From NCBI RefSeq assembly GCF_002549795.1, contig NZ_CP021435.1, positions 1,736,001 through 1,800,000 of the forward strand: a stretch of 64,000 nucleotides of DNA. Reading direction: 5' to 3'. The notes below the pieces were generated by a model, which worked only from the letters and a program-made list of their open reading frames with translations, did not search any database and was not told the DNA's origin. The translations under genes were made by a program, and so were the position numbers. Positions 53,160 through 61,827 of the stretch are shown one piece after another (the stretch's first letter is position 1; every line of letters starts with the position of its first letter). The stretch is from Halomonas beimenensis (GTDB taxonomy: Bacteria; Pseudomonadota; Gammaproteobacteria; Pseudomonadales; Halomonadaceae).

Positions 53160-53621
53160 TCAACGCAAGGATAGCCACAGCGCCATGGCGCACAGCCTGG
53201 GCAGGAAGGCCGCCAGTCCCAGGCGGGCGAGGGGCAGGCGGCGCTCGCCGAGCTGGGTCAGCTCGGGATCGTCGGGGGCATGGCGGATCGTCAGCGTGCT
53301 GCCCGGTGGCGTCCGGGCCAGGTGGGCCTCGGCCTCCTGTCGGCTGGCGAAGGCGGGAACGCCATCGAAGCGCCCATTGTCGGAACGGTACGTGACCCCC
53401 TCGACCTCGAAGGTGTAGTGGACCCGGGCCAGGAAGCGACGCGGCCGGTCGTCCCGCTCCTCGCGCCGGTGCTGCCCGTGGACCTCTTCCACCTCGGTGT
53501 GGTCGACGCGGGCCCGGGCCGACGGCCAGGCGTTGACGGCCCGGCGGCGCCAGGCGCTGCGCCCCGCGGCCAGGGCGCCGACGCCGCTCGCCAGGGCGAT
53601 GACGGGGGCGATATCAGGCAT
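53160..53621 (-). CDS. DUF3592-type membrane protein
   Basis: The 153-residue protein has a hydrophobic N-terminal helix (IAPVIALASGVGALAAG), a soluble beta-rich domain with WPSARARV, FLARVHYTFEVEGVTYRSDN and a second helix at the C-terminus (LGLAAFLPRLCAMALWL). This is the DUF3592 pattern: membrane helix, beta domain, membrane helix. Function is unknown. It is 20 bp upstream of the aminotransferase gene and divergent from the TerB-like gene, separated by only 14 bp. Confidence 0.7.
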   Translation of the reverse strand: MPDIAPVIALASGVGALAAGRSAWRRRAVNAWPSARARVDHTEVEEVHGQHRREERDDRPRRFLARVHYTFEVEGVTYRSDNGRFDGVPAFASRQEAEAHLARTPPGSTLTIRHAPDDPELTQLGERRLPLARLGLAAFLPRLCAMALWLSLR

Positions 53622-53635
53622 TTCGGGAGTCCATT

Positions 53636-54094
53636 ATGATCCAGTCCCTGCAACGTAAGCTCCAGGACATGATGGCGCCTGGCGAGGCCCCTGAAAAGGC
53701 CGAGCCCACCCTGGCCCTGGCCACGGCGGTGCTGCTGTTCGAGGTGGCCCGGGCCGACTACCGCCTGGAGGAGGCCGAAGAGGTCCGGCTGGGCGAGATC
53801 CTGGCCGAGCGTTTCGACCTGCCGGAGGGGGAGGTCGCCGCGCTGGTCCGCCGGGCCCGGGGCGAGACCGAGACGGCGGTGGACCACCACCGCTTCGTGC
53901 GTCAGGTGCGCGACGGCTGCGATTACCGGGAGCGCTGCGAGCTGGTACGGCTGATGTGGTCCCTGGCGCTGAGCGACGGGCACAAGGATGCCCTCGAGGA
54001 ACACCGCATCCGGCGCCTGGCGGAGCTGCTCCACGTGAGCCATGGCGATTTCATCCGCGCCAAGCTGTCGGAGGAGGGGGAGCGGTCGGGGTAG
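53636..54094 (+). CDS. TerB-family protein
   Basis: The 152-residue helical protein fits the TerB family: LALATAVLLFEVARADYRL with Asp residues that bind metal in TerB, then EEAEEVRLGEILAERFDLP and LVRLMWSLALSDGHKDALEEHRIRRLAELLHV. TerB-like domains occur in tellurite resistance and membrane stress systems, but stand-alone copies of this type are mostly of unknown function. Its stop is followed within a few bases by a word array (54103-54366). Confidence 0.8.
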   Translation: MIQSLQRKLQDMMAPGEAPEKAEPTLALATAVLLFEVARADYRLEEAEEVRLGEILAERFDLPEGEVAALVRRARGETETAVDHHRFVRQVRDGCDYRERCELVRLMWSLALSDGHKDALEEHRIRRLAELLHVSHGDFIRAKLSEEGERSG

Positions 54095-54458
54095 GGAAGC
54101 GCCCTTCGGGCAGCTACAAGCGCCGAGCTGCAAAGTAGAAAGTGGAAAGTAGAAAGGAGAAAGCTACAAGCTACAAGGAAACCCCTCGCCCTTCGGGCAG
54201 CTACAAGCTACAAGGAGCAAGCTACAAGGAAACCCCTCGCCCTTCGGGCAGCCACAAGCTACAAGGAAACTCCTTGTAGCCTGCCTGGGGGGCATCACAC
54301 TGCCTTGCAGCTTGCAGCTTGCAGCTTGCAGCTTGCAGCTTGCAGCTTGCAGCTTGCAGCTTGCTCCAGGCCAGATACTGTGCCGTTTCGTCCTGCTAGA
54401 ATGGAGGCCTGCGGTCCGCCGGGTGGCGGGCCGGCGTTCATGGCAAGGGAGATGCAGG
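54095..54458. other. array-filled spacer between terB-like and oxidase genes
   Basis: Most of these 364 bp are short-word repeats (54103-54366). Only the last 90 or so bases, with GGGAGATGCAGG before the oxidase ATG, look like an ordinary gene leader. Confidence 0.7.
54103..54366 (+). repeat. composite word array with CTTGCAG heptamers
   Basis: It contains AAGCGCCGAGC and GAAAGTRG words, then three copies of a unit made of AAGCTACAAGGAAACCCCTC and CGCCCTTCGGGCAGC, then a perfect hairpin (GCTACAAGGA, AAC, TCCTTGTAGC; 54258-54280) and about nine copies of CTTGCAG (54303-54364). It begins within a few bases of the TerB-like stop. Confidence 0.85.
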
Positions 54459-55700
54459 ATGGCACGACACATCATCGTTCTGGGAGCCGGCATGGTCGGG
54501 GTCTCGGTGGCCTGGCACCTGGTGCGGCGGGGGCACGCAGTCACGCTGGTCGATCGCCGTGAGCCCGGCCGCGAGACCTCCTTCGGCAACGCCGGCATCA
54601 TCCAGCGCGAGGCGGTGCGTCCCTATCCCTTCCCCCGGGACCTGGGCACCCTGATGCGGGTGCTGCCCAACCGCGAGGTGGACATCCGCTACCGACCCGC
54701 CGGCATGCTCCGGGCCGCCTGGCCCCTGCTGCAGTACTGGCACAACTCCGCGCCGCGCCGCTACCGCGACATCGTGCCCCAATACGCCTCGCTGATCGGC
54801 CTCTGCCTGGAGGCCCACGCGCCCATGATCGAGGCCGCCGGGGCCGAGGACCTGGTCCAGCGGGAGGGCTGGCTCGAGGTCTATCGCAGCGAGGCGGCCC
54901 TGGCGGACCGTCTCGAGGAGGCCCGGGACAGCGAGGCGCGCTTCGGGGTCCGGCATCGCGCCCTGGACGCCACCGAGCTGGCCGACCTGGAGCCGAGCCT
55001 GGCCGAGAACCTGGCCGGCGCCATCCATTGGCTGGATCCCTGGACCGTGGCCGATCCGGGAGGGCTGGTGCAGGCCTACGCCCGTGCCTTCGAGGCCGAG
55101 GGCGGGCGCATCGTCCAGGCCGAGGTGCGTGGCCTCGAGGCCTCGTCCCGGGGCTGGCGGGTGACCACCGAGGCGGGGGACGAGACCGGCGACGACCTGG
55201 TGATGGCGCTGGGCCCCTGGTCCCGGGACTGGCTGTCGACGCTGGGGATCTCCGTGCCGCTGTTCGTCAAGCGCGGCTATCACATGCACTACGGCAGCGT
55301 CGGCCGGGCCCGGCTGAACCACTGGGTGATGGATGCCGAGGTGGGCTACCTGCTGGCGCCGATGCGGGCGGGGATCCGCCTGACCACGGGGGCGGAACTG
55401 GAACGCCTGGAGGCGCCGCCGCACCTTCGCCAGCTCGCCGCCGCCGAGGGCAAGGCCCGGGAGCTGTATCCGCTGGGCGAGCGCCTGGACCCGGAGCCCT
55501 GGAAGGGCGCACGTCCTTGCACCCCGGACATGAAGCCGGTGATCGGGCCGGTCCCGGGGCAGGCCGGGCTATGGTGCGCCTTCGGTCACGGCCACCAGGG
55601 CTTCACACTGGGCCCCGCGACCGGGCGGCTGCTGGCACAGATGATGGAGGGCGAGAAGCCGGAGATCGACATGGAGCCGTTTCGGGTCGACCGGTTCTAA
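54459..55700 (+). CDS. FAD-dependent oxidoreductase, D-amino-acid dehydrogenase-like
   Basis: The 413-residue DAO-family flavoprotein starts MARHIIVLGAGMVGVSVAWH, the FAD-binding GxGxxG motif, followed by VDRREPGRETSFGNAG and the C-terminal CTPDMKPVIGPVPG and GHGHQGFTLGPATG typical of DadA-like enzymes. It would deaminate D-amino acids or a related amine at the membrane. GGGAGATGCAGG precedes the ATG. The open frame extends upstream through the CTTGCAG array, but the family N-terminus fixes the start at 54459. Its TAA stop overlaps the first word of the next array. Confidence 0.88.
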   Translation: MARHIIVLGAGMVGVSVAWHLVRRGHAVTLVDRREPGRETSFGNAGIIQREAVRPYPFPRDLGTLMRVLPNREVDIRYRPAGMLRAAWPLLQYWHNSAPRRYRDIVPQYASLIGLCLEAHAPMIEAAGAEDLVQREGWLEVYRSEAALADRLEEARDSEARFGVRHRALDATELADLEPSLAENLAGAIHWLDPWTVADPGGLVQAYARAFEAEGGRIVQAEVRGLEASSRGWRVTTEAGDETGDDLVMALGPWSRDWLSTLGISVPLFVKRGYHMHYGSVGRARLNHWVMDAEVGYLLAPMRAGIRLTTGAELERLEAPPHLRQLAAAEGKARELYPLGERLDPEPWKGARPCTPDMKPVIGPVPGQAGLWCAFGHGHQGFTLGPATGRLLAQMMEGEKPEIDMEPFRVDRF

Positions 55701-55940
55701 GCGCCGAGCTGCGAAGTGGCAAGTGGAAAGTGGAAAGCGCCGAGCGCCAAGCTACAAGCGCCGAGCTGCCAAGTAGAAAGTGACAAGTGGAAAGTGGAAA
55801 GCGTCGAGCGGCGAGCCACAAGCCACAAGCTACAAGGAACCCCGAAGGCCTCGCCGGTGATCCCCTGCGGGGCTTTCTTTTGGAAGGAAGGTCCGGCCTG
55901 GGTTTCCTTGCGACTTTTTACTTTCTACTCGAGCCTCGGC
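55701..55940 (+). repeat. word array with core, copy E
   Basis: AAG-type words (AAGCGCCGAGC, AAGTGGA, AAGCTAC, AAGCCAC) run from the oxidase stop to about 55836. A core with GCCTCGCCGGTGATC and CTGCGGGGCTTTCTTTTGG follows. It ends with GGGTTTCCTTG and then CTT-type words (ACTTTTTACTTTCTACTCG). The core and right arm are repeated at 56068-56160. Confidence 0.8.
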
Positions 55941-56215
55941 GTCCGGCGGGCGCGGCGGCGCTCGGTGACGAGCCGATAGATCTGGCTCGGTGGACGCCGG
56001 ATGCACTCGCAGGCTCGTTTATCCGGCCTACGTCAGCTGCGAAGTGGCAAGTAGAAAGTGGAAAGAAGGCCTCGCCGGTGATCCCTGCGGGGCTTTCTTT
56101 TGGAAGGAAGGTCCGGCCTGGGTTTCCTGGCTACTTTTTACTTTCTACTCGAGCCTCGGCGGTCCGGCGGGCGCGTCGGCGCTCGGTGACGAGGCGATAG
56201 ATCAGCTTCACGGCG
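55848..56215 (+). repeat. tandem duplication of about 150 bp (array core plus gene 3' end)
   Basis: The stretch beginning GCCTCGCCGGTGATC at 55848 recurs at 56070. It contains the core, the GTTTCC box, the CTT words and about 60 bp matching the C-terminal codons of the membrane protein gene at 56131-56586. The left copy carries a decayed, non-functional copy of those codons (about 55925-55985). Confidence 0.8.
56036..56160 (+). repeat. word array with core, copy E2
   Basis: AAG-type words (AAGTGGC, AAGTAGA, AAGTGGA) are followed by the same core as copy E and by CTTTTTACTTTCTACTCGAG. The right arm runs into the membrane-protein gene and supplies its last codons and stop. Confidence 0.8.
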
Positions 56216-56586
56216 AGGGTGATGATGAAGACCAGCCAGCCCGCCGTGGCCAGGACGTTGAACAGCAGCATCTTCTGTTCGCCGTTCAGCGGCGTGATCA
56301 GGTGATCGATCACCATGGCCAGCAGGAAGGCGAGGCCCAGGGGCAGGGCGAGGATGTGCATCCACATCTCGGTACGCCGCTTGCGCACGTGGTAGCGGCT
56401 GAGCAGCACCCGGATCGGGCGATGCACGAAGCTGATCATGATCAGGCTGCCGGCGATGAGCAGCGCGGCCAGGGTGGGTTCGATGTTGTCGATGTGCACC
56501 GAATAGCTCACCGACCAGTAGACCAGCAGCCACATCAGGCCGGCCAGAATGGCGACGAGGTCGGCGTAGTAGCGTACCTTCGGCAT
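56131..56586 (-). CDS. multi-spanning membrane protein, unknown
   Basis: The 151-residue protein has four likely membrane helices (about residues 8-28, 38-55, 74-93 and 106-128) with a basic loop (RPIRVLLSRYHVRKRRTEMW) between the second and third. I do not recognise its family. The last six or so codons (RVESKK and stop) are made by the repeat array itself. A GAGGATGACATG context at the start gives a reasonable ribosome site. It is divergent from pyrC. Confidence 0.7.
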   Translation of the reverse strand: MPKVRYYADLVAILAGLMWLLVYWSVSYSVHIDNIEPTLAALLIAGSLIMISFVHRPIRVLLSRYHVRKRRTEMWMHILALPLGLAFLLAMVIDHLITPLNGEQKMLLFNVLATAGWLVFIITLAVKLIYRLVTERRRARRTAEARVESKK

Positions 56587-56741
56587 GTCATCCTCATGGC
56601 ATTTCCACGGCTGCGATGATACGGCAAATTCGTTCGGCGTGAAGGGCTTTTCGCCGTTCCCGGGCTCTCGCCGCTGAGTCCGGCGGGGCCATGCGGTACA
56701 ATGGGCACCATCGCGAACCCACCGCCCAGACAGGACACGCC

Positions 56742-57779
56742 GTGAACTCGATTACCCTGACCCGTCCCGACGACTGGCATCTCCACCTGCGCGACGGGGC
56801 GGCCCTGGCCGCCGTGGTGCCCGCCAGCGCCCGGCAGATGGGCCGCGCCATCATCATGCCTAACCTCAAGCCGCCCGTGACCACCACCGAACAGGCGCTG
56901 GCCTATCGGGAGCGGGTCCTGGCCGCGGTCCCCGAGGGCAACGCCTTCGAGCCGCTGATGACCCTCTACCTCACCGACCGCACCTCGGCCGAGGAGATCG
57001 AGCGGGCCCATGCCTCCGGCCTGGTCCAGGCGGTCAAGCTCTATCCGGCCGGGGCGACCACCAACTCCGACTCCGGCGTCACCGACCTGGCGCGTTGCGA
57101 CGCGGCCATCGCCGCCATGGCCCGCCTGGGCATGCCGCTGCTGGTGCACGGCGAGGTCACCGACGCCGAGATCGACATCTTCGACCGCGAGGCGGTGTTC
57201 ATCGAGCGGGTCATGAAGCCGCTGCTCGAGCGACACCCGGACCTCAAGGTGGTCTTCGAGCACATCACCACCGCCGACGCCGCGGCCTTCGTGGCCGAGG
57301 CGCCGGCCAACGTGGGGGCCACCATCACCGCCCATCACCTGCTGTTCAACCGCAACCGCATGCTGGTGGGAGGCATCAAGCCCCACTACTATTGCCTGCC
57401 GATCCTCAAGCGCGAGCGGCATCGCCAGGCGCTGCTCGACGAGGCGACCTCCGGCAGCGGCAAGTTCTTCCTCGGCACCGACAGCGCCCCCCATGCCAAG
57501 GGCGACAAGGAAAGCGCCTGCGGCTGTGCCGGCGCCTACACCGCCCCGGCCGCCCTGGAGCTCTATGCCACCGCCTTCGAGCAGGCCGGCGCCCTGGAGC
57601 GCCTGGAAGGCTTCGCCAGCCACCACGGGCCGGACTTCTACGGCCTGCCGCGCAACGCCGACACCGTGACCCTGGTACGCGAGCCCTGGACCCTGCCGGA
57701 GAGCCTGCCCTATGCGGAGGGGCAGAGCATCGTGCCGCTGCAGGCCGGCGAGACGCTGGAGTGGAAGTTCAGCGGCTAG
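56742..57779 (+). CDS. pyrC: dihydroorotase
   Basis: The 345-residue amidohydrolase has the HLHLRDG metal motif near residue 13, [15 protein letters not shown] with the carboxylated lysine, later metal His residues in LLVHGEV and VFEHITT, and GTDSAPH with the catalytic Asp. It is the class II PyrC that closes carbamoyl-aspartate to dihydroorotate in pyrimidine synthesis. The start is a GTG at 56742 with AGGA upstream. The TAG stop merges with a word array. Confidence 0.96.
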   Translation: MNSITLTRPDDWHLHLRDGAALAAVVPASARQMGRAIIMPNLKPPVTTTEQALAYRERVLAAVPEGNAFEPLMTLYLTDRTSAEEIERAHASGLVQAVKLYPAGATTNSDSGVTDLARCDAAIAAMARLGMPLLVHGEVTDAEIDIFDREAVFIERVMKPLLERHPDLKVVFEHITTADAAAFVAEAPANVGATITAHHLLFNRNRMLVGGIKPHYYCLPILKRERHRQALLDEATSGSGKFFLGTDSAPHAKGDKESACGCAGAYTAPAALELYATAFEQAGALERLEGFASHHGPDFYGLPRNADTVTLVREPWTLPESLPYAEGQSIVPLQAGETLEWKFSG

Positions 57780-57846
57780 CGCCGAGCAGCCCAGTAGAAA
57801 GTGACAAGTAGAAAGTAGAAAGCGCCGAGCTTGCAGCTTGCCGCTT
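57780..57846. repeat. 65-bp word array filling the gap between two convergent stops
   Basis: AGCGCCGAGC and GTAGAAAGTGACAAGTAGAA words on the plus strand run from the pyrC stop and meet GCAGCTTGCCGCTTA on the right, which contains the TAA stop of the minus-strand esterase gene. Both genes therefore end inside words of the same array. Confidence 0.85.
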
Positions 57847-58756
57847 ACTGCTCGCCGCCGAGTTGCTCCTCGAGGAAGGCGAGGCCGGCCTCCAGGGCGT
57901 CATCGCCGGTGAGGAAGGAAGTGATGTGCCCCCGCAGGGGCTGCAGGTAGAGCTCGGCGGGGACGCCCGCCGCCGCGAGCCGGGCGTACATGTCGGTGGC
58001 GTGATCCACCGGCACCAGGGCGTCCAGCCGGCCGTGGAACAGGAAGTGGGGCGGCGTGGCGGGGGTGACCTGGCGGGCGGGGGAGGCCTGCACATAGGCA
58101 TCGCGTTTCTCGGCCCGGGTGCCGCCGATGAATTCCACCACCAGGCGGCCGTCGTCGAACTTGAGCAGGTCGCTGGGCAGGCCGCCGGCCACCACCGCCG
58201 CGAGCCCGGGGTGGGACCCGCCGGGGGAAGGTCCACGGCTCGCCAGCAGGCTGACCCGGTGGGCGCCGCTGGAATAGCCGACCCCGACGATGCGCCGGGT
58301 GTCGATGCGCCAGGCCTCGGCATGGGCGTGCAGCCAGTCCATGGCTGCCCGCAGGTCGTCCAGCTGGGCGGGGAAGCGGTACTCGGGAGCGAACCGGTAG
58401 GCGATGTTGGCGACCACGTAGCCACGGGCGGCCAGGCGTTCGGCGATGTCCGCCATGTCCTCGGGGCCGCGGCGTTGCCAGCCGCCGCCGTGGACGACCA
58501 GGGCCGCCGGACGCCGTGACGACCCCGGCGTGTCGGGAAGATAGAGGTCGGCGGTCAGCGATTGCGGCCAGTCCGGCGGGGTATAGGGTCGGTCGTCGAG
58601 GCGCCGGAACGAGTAGCCGGGTGAGGGGGCGGCAGGGGAGGCGGTGTCGCGGATGGCGGGAGAGCCGTCGGTGCTCAGGTGGGTCGCGGCGCAGCCCGCG
58701 GCCAGCAGGGGCAGGCACAGGGCCAGCCCCAGCAGTCGGGCGCGCCGCGGTCCCAT
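57845..58756 (-). CDS. alpha/beta-hydrolase lipoprotein (esterase/lipase)
   Basis: The 303-residue product has a lipoprotein signal ending LAAGC (Cys22) and a hydrolase fold of the hormone-sensitive lipase/carboxylesterase type. HGGGW forms the oxyanion site, GYSSG holds the catalytic serine, then come DALVPVDHA with the acid and GHITSF with the His. It probably sits on the outer membrane facing the periplasm. It begins 3 bp after mtnN ends, so it is the last gene of a luxS-mtnN-esterase operon. Confidence 0.86.
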   Translation of the reverse strand: MGPRRARLLGLALCLPLLAAGCAATHLSTDGSPAIRDTASPAAPSPGYSFRRLDDRPYTPPDWPQSLTADLYLPDTPGSSRRPAALVVHGGGWQRRGPEDMADIAERLAARGYVVANIAYRFAPEYRFPAQLDDLRAAMDWLHAHAEAWRIDTRRIVGVGYSSGAHRVSLLASRGPSPGGSHPGLAAVVAGGLPSDLLKFDDGRLVVEFIGGTRAEKRDAYVQASPARQVTPATPPHFLFHGRLDALVPVDHATDMYARLAAAGVPAELYLQPLRGHITSFLTGDDALEAGLAFLEEQLGGEQ

Positions 58757-58759
58757 GGC

Positions 58760-59494
58760 TCAGCTCTCCACGGGCGCGTCCGCGGTCGCGGGCTCGGCCA
58801 GGCGGGCCACCATGGCGGTGACCATGCGGGTGGAGTGATCGGCCGCCTTGTCCAGGAACTCCTCGAAGGACAGGTGGTTGTCGCCGCCGCCGGCGATGTC
58901 CGAGAGCGCCCGGATCACCACGAAGGGACAGCCATAGAGGTGGCAGGTCTGGGCGATGGCCGCGGCCTCCATCTCGGCGGCGAGCATGGTCGGGAAGCGC
59001 GAGCGGGTCTTCGCGACCAGGTCGGGGCAGGCCATGAAGACGTCGCCGGTGGCGATCAGCCCTTCCACCACGCGGACCTCGTTCATCGCCTCGACGCACT
59101 CCCGGGCCACGCGCACCAGGCGCTCGTCGGGCGAGTAGGCGGCGGGCATGTCGGGCACCTGGCCGTGCTCGTAGCCGAACACCACGGCGTCCACGTCGTG
59201 GTGGCGCACCTCGCTGGAGACCACCACGTCGCCGATCTCCAGCCCTTCGCCGAAGCCGCCGGCGGAGCCGGTGTTGATGATCGCCTCGGGCTGGTACATG
59301 TCCAGCAGCAGGGTGGTGCCGATGGCGGCGTTCACCTTGCCGATGCCCGATTGCAGGATCACCACCTCGCCGTCGTGCAGGCGTCCCCGGTGGAAGGTGG
59401 AGCCCACATGGGTGCGGGTCTCGCGATCCTCGAGCAGGGCCGCCAGCCGGGCGACTTCCTGGGCCATGGCGCCGATGATGCCGATGCGTTTCAT
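58760..59494 (-). CDS. mtnN: 5'-methylthioadenosine/S-adenosylhomocysteine nucleosidase
   Basis: The 244-residue protein has MKRIGIIGAMAQEV with the catalytic Glu at position 13, INTGSAGGFGEGLEIGDVVV, the MEAAAIAQTC substrate motif and ALSDIAGG with the catalytic Asp. It cleaves adenine from MTA and SAH; the latter gives S-ribosylhomocysteine, the substrate of LuxS, which is encoded 53 bp upstream in the same operon. Confidence 0.96.
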   Translation of the reverse strand: MKRIGIIGAMAQEVARLAALLEDRETRTHVGSTFHRGRLHDGEVVILQSGIGKVNAAIGTTLLLDMYQPEAIINTGSAGGFGEGLEIGDVVVSSEVRHHDVDAVVFGYEHGQVPDMPAAYSPDERLVRVARECVEAMNEVRVVEGLIATGDVFMACPDLVAKTRSRFPTMLAAEMEAAAIAQTCHLYGCPFVVIRALSDIAGGGDNHLSFEEFLDKAADHSTRMVTAMVARLAEPATADAPVES

Positions 59495-59547
59495 TCTATC
59501 CGGGTCTCCGCTGGGTCAGGGGGGAGGGGGTGGGGGCAGCGCCCGGT

Positions 59548-60021
59548 TCAGCCTTCCTGGGCGAAGACCTGGGTCCATTCGTCGCGCTTGGCCAGGAAGC
59601 CGCGGGCGATGTCCTTGGCCCCTTCGAGGCTGTGACTGGCGGCCCAGCCGCACTGCATCTCGTTGCAGGCCGGGACCTCCTCGGCGTCCAGCACGTCCTT
59701 CAGGGTGCCTTCGACCAGCGCCAGGACGCCGTCGTAGTCGTCGTGGTTGATCATGGCGATGTAGAAGCCGGTCTGGCACCCCATGGGGCTGATGTCGACG
59801 ACCTTGTCCGAGTGGTTGCGCGAGAGCTCCGCCATCAGGTGCTCCAGGGAGTGCAGCGCCGGCATCTCCATGTGGGCCTGGTTGGGCTGACAGATGCGCA
59901 TGTCGTACTTGTGGATGCGGTCGCCGTGCTCGCCGGTCTTGATGTCGGCCAGACGAATGTAGGGGGCCTTCACCTTGGTGTGGTCCAGGTTGAAGCTTTC
60001 GACGTTCATCTTGTCGCTCAT
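59548..60021 (-). CDS. luxS: S-ribosylhomocysteine lyase, AI-2 synthase
   Basis: The 157-residue enzyme has the zinc ligands in HSLEHLMAE (His57 and His61) and MQCG (Cys124), and the catalytic Cys82 in [10 protein letters not shown]. It cleaves S-ribosylhomocysteine to homocysteine and DPD, the AI-2 precursor. It leads the operon luxS-mtnN-esterase, so the complete SAH detoxification route is coded together. Whether it serves signalling or only methyl recycling cannot be told here. Confidence 0.97.
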   Translation of the reverse strand: MSDKMNVESFNLDHTKVKAPYIRLADIKTGEHGDRIHKYDMRICQPNQAHMEMPALHSLEHLMAELSRNHSDKVVDISPMGCQTGFYIAMINHDDYDGVLALVEGTLKDVLDAEEVPACNEMQCGWAASHSLEGAKDIARGFLAKRDEWTQVFAQEG

Positions 60022-60068
60022 CGACGGACCTCGCGAGTCGGGAAAATGCTAAGCGGCCTATTCTAGCG

Positions 60069-60243
60069 AAGGCACGAAGTGAAAGTAAAAAGTAACAAGG
60101 AAACCAGCGAGGTGGCCCGGCGGGGTTTCGCGGTTCTGGCTGACCACTAGCCGCCCGTCACCGGACAGCTTGGCGGCTCGGCGCTTGGCGCTTTCTACTT
60201 TCCACTTTCTACTTTCCACTTCGCAGCTCGGCGCTCGGCGCTC
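60069..60243 (-). repeat. word array with 68-bp core, copy G
   Basis: Read from the folD stop on the minus strand it shows GAGCGCCGAGC words, GAAGTGGAAAGTAGAAAG words and AAGCGCC. Then comes a 68-bp core (60099-60166) that starts GTCCGGTGACGGGCGGC and ends GGTTTCC. CTT-type words (TTGTTACTTTTTACTTTC) close it. The core is homologous to the one at 61268-61335. Confidence 0.85.
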
Positions 60244-61104
60244 TCACGCCATGGCGTCATGCATCTCGGCGGCCAGCAGGGTGTTCTCGAGCAGCGAGGC
60301 CACGGTCATGGGACCGACCCCGCCCGGGACCGGGGTGATGTAGCTGGCGCGGGCGGCGGCGGGCTCGAACTCCACGTCGCCCACCAGGCGGCCATCTTTC
60401 TGGCGGTTGATGCCCACGGCGATGTGGATGGCGTCGTCGCGCACCCACTCGCCCTTGACCAGCCCCGGGCGGCCCACCGCGACCACCAGCAGCTCGGCGC
60501 GACGCACGTGCTCCTCCAGGTTCCGCGTGAAGCGGTGACAGACGGTGGTGGTGCAGCCGGCCAGCATCAGCTCCAGCGCCATGGGGCGGCCGACGATGTT
60601 GGAGGCGCCGACCACGGTGGCATCCAGGCCGCGGAGCTTCAGGCCGGTCTCCTGCAGCAGGGTGATCACGCCCTTGGGGGTGCAGGGGCGCAGCAGCGGC
60701 AGGCGCTGGGCCAGGCGTCCCAGGTTGTAGGGATGGAAGCCGTCCACGTCCTTGTGCGGCAGGATGCGCTCGAGGATCGGGCGGGGATCCAGGTGGTCGG
60801 GCAGCGGCAGCTGGACCAGGATGCCGTCGACGGCGGTGTCGGCGTTGAGCCGGTCGACCAGGGCCTCGAGTTCCTCCTGCGAGGTCCCGGCCGGCAGCTG
60901 GTGCTTGATCGACTGGATGCCGGCCTCCTCGCAGGCGCGATGCTTGTTGCGCACGTAGACGGCGGAGGCCGGGTCCTCGCCCACCAGCACGACGGCGAGT
61001 CCCGGCACCCGTCCACCGGCCTCGCGGCGTGCCTGCACCTGGCGTGCGACCTGCTGGCGGACTCGGGCGGCAATGGACTTGCCATCGATCAGTTGGGCGG
61101 TCAT
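60244..61104 (-). CDS. folD: bifunctional methylenetetrahydrofolate dehydrogenase/cyclohydrolase
   Basis: The 286-residue protein has [32 protein letters not shown] with the catalytic Tyr and Lys, [13 protein letters not shown] and [11 protein letters not shown], then the NADP-binding [16 protein letters not shown] and the C-terminal [15 protein letters not shown]. It interconverts 5,10-methylene- and 10-formyl-tetrahydrofolate. GAGGGAA precedes the ATG at 61104. Its TGA stop abuts array copy G. Confidence 0.97.
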   Translation of the reverse strand: MTAQLIDGKSIAARVRQQVARQVQARREAGGRVPGLAVVLVGEDPASAVYVRNKHRACEEAGIQSIKHQLPAGTSQEELEALVDRLNADTAVDGILVQLPLPDHLDPRPILERILPHKDVDGFHPYNLGRLAQRLPLLRPCTPKGVITLLQETGLKLRGLDATVVGASNIVGRPMALELMLAGCTTTVCHRFTRNLEEHVRRAELLVVAVGRPGLVKGEWVRDDAIHIAVGINRQKDGRLVGDVEFEPAAARASYITPVPGGVGPMTVASLLENTLLAAEMHDAMA

Positions 61105-61174
61105 CGAACTTCCCTCTGGTGGTCGGATGATGGAAAGGAGGGGGCGATTTTCGCATGCCCCGGCGGCCCGGCCA

Positions 61175-61449
61175 AGCAAGCGTCGAGCGCCAAGCTGATA
61201 GCGCCGAGCTGCCAAGTAGAAAGTGGAAAGTGGAAAGTGGAAAGCGCCAAGCTACAAGCGCCGAGCTGTCCGGTGACGGGCGGCAGGTGGTGAGGCATGC
61301 ACGTGAAGCCTGCTGAGCCACTCCGCTGAGTTTCCTTGCGACTTTCTACTTTCTACTCGAGCCTCCGTTTGGCCGCTTGGCCGCTTGGCCGCTTGGCCGC
61401 TTGGCCGCTTGGCCGCTTGGCCGCTTGGCCGCTTGGGCGCTTGGGCGCT
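61175..61449 (+). repeat. word array with 68-bp core, copy H
   Basis: AAG-type words (AAGCGTCGAGC, AAGTAGA, AAGTGGA, AAGCTAC) lead into a 68-bp core at 61268-61335 starting GTCCGGTGACGGGCGGC and ending TTTCC. After TTGCGACTTTCTACTTTC come about ten tandem GGCCGCTT units (61374-61449), the complement of the array after wzb. Confidence 0.85.
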
Positions 61450-61477
61450 AAATGATTGACCGCCGGGCGTTGTGGCC

Positions 61478-61505
61478 TTGACGGGGGCGGAGAGTTCCGT
61501 AGAAT
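61478..61505 (+). promoter_or_regulatory. promoter of the tRNA cluster
   Basis: TTGACG at 61478-61483 and TAGAAT at 61500-61505 are 16 bases apart and are followed by a GC-rich discriminator (ACGCAGCGC), as usual for stable RNA promoters. The first tRNA begins about 47 bases after the expected start point. Confidence 0.75.
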
Positions 61506-61558
61506 ACGCAGCGCTTGACGAGGCCCCTGCGGCGGCGTCAGGGCCGTGCAAGAGCCGG

Positions 61559-61635
61559 CGGGGTGTAGCGCAGTCTGGTAGCGCGCCTGCTTTGGGAGCA
61601 GGATGTCGGGGGTTCAAATCCCTCCACCCCGACCA
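61559..61635 (+). tRNA. tRNA-Pro (anticodon UGG)
   Basis: The acceptor CGGGGTG pairs with CACCCCG, the anticodon stem CCTGC/GCAGG holds the loop TTTGGGA with anticodon TGG, the T arm GGGGGTTCAAATCCCTC is present, and ACCA is encoded. Full cloverleaf. Confidence 0.97.
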
Positions 61636-61703
61636 CAAGCCATTGATTGAGTTGAAAGAAATTTCATTCATGGCTTGCGGTCAGGCGCTCGGGAACGTAT
61701 CAT

Positions 61704-61780
61704 GCGCCCATAGCTCAACCGGATAGAGCAACGGCCTTCTAAGCCGTAGGTTGCAGGTTCGAGTCCTGCTGGGCGTGCCA
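61704..61780 (+). tRNA. tRNA-Arg (anticodon UCU)
   Basis: The acceptor GCGCCCA pairs with TGGGCGT, the anticodon stem CGGCC/AGCCG region holds the loop with TCT, the T arm GCAGGTTCGAGTCCTGC is perfect, and GCCA is encoded. It is 68 bp after the tRNA-Pro. Confidence 0.96.
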
Positions 61781-61827
61781 CTCCGGTGGCGGCGCGGTCG
61801 GACGACTCGGTCGAGCAGTGTCGATAT

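Larger units (their letters stand above)
61105..61558. other. array-rich spacer and tRNA promoter between folD and trnP
   Basis: The 454 bp carry the array copy H (61175-61449), folD leader sequence at its left end and the tRNA promoter at 61478-61505. No protein gene is supported. Confidence 0.75.

Noticed and set aside
54303..54364. CTTGCAG repeats as a CRISPR array or as protein-coding repeats
   Set aside because: There are no spacers between the units, and the frame through them reaches the oxidase only upstream of its normal family N-terminus.
61374..61449. GGCCGCTT array as an origin iteron set
   Set aside because: There is no DnaA box cluster, AT-rich unwinding region or replication gene nearby, and the same words occur in other intergenic gaps.
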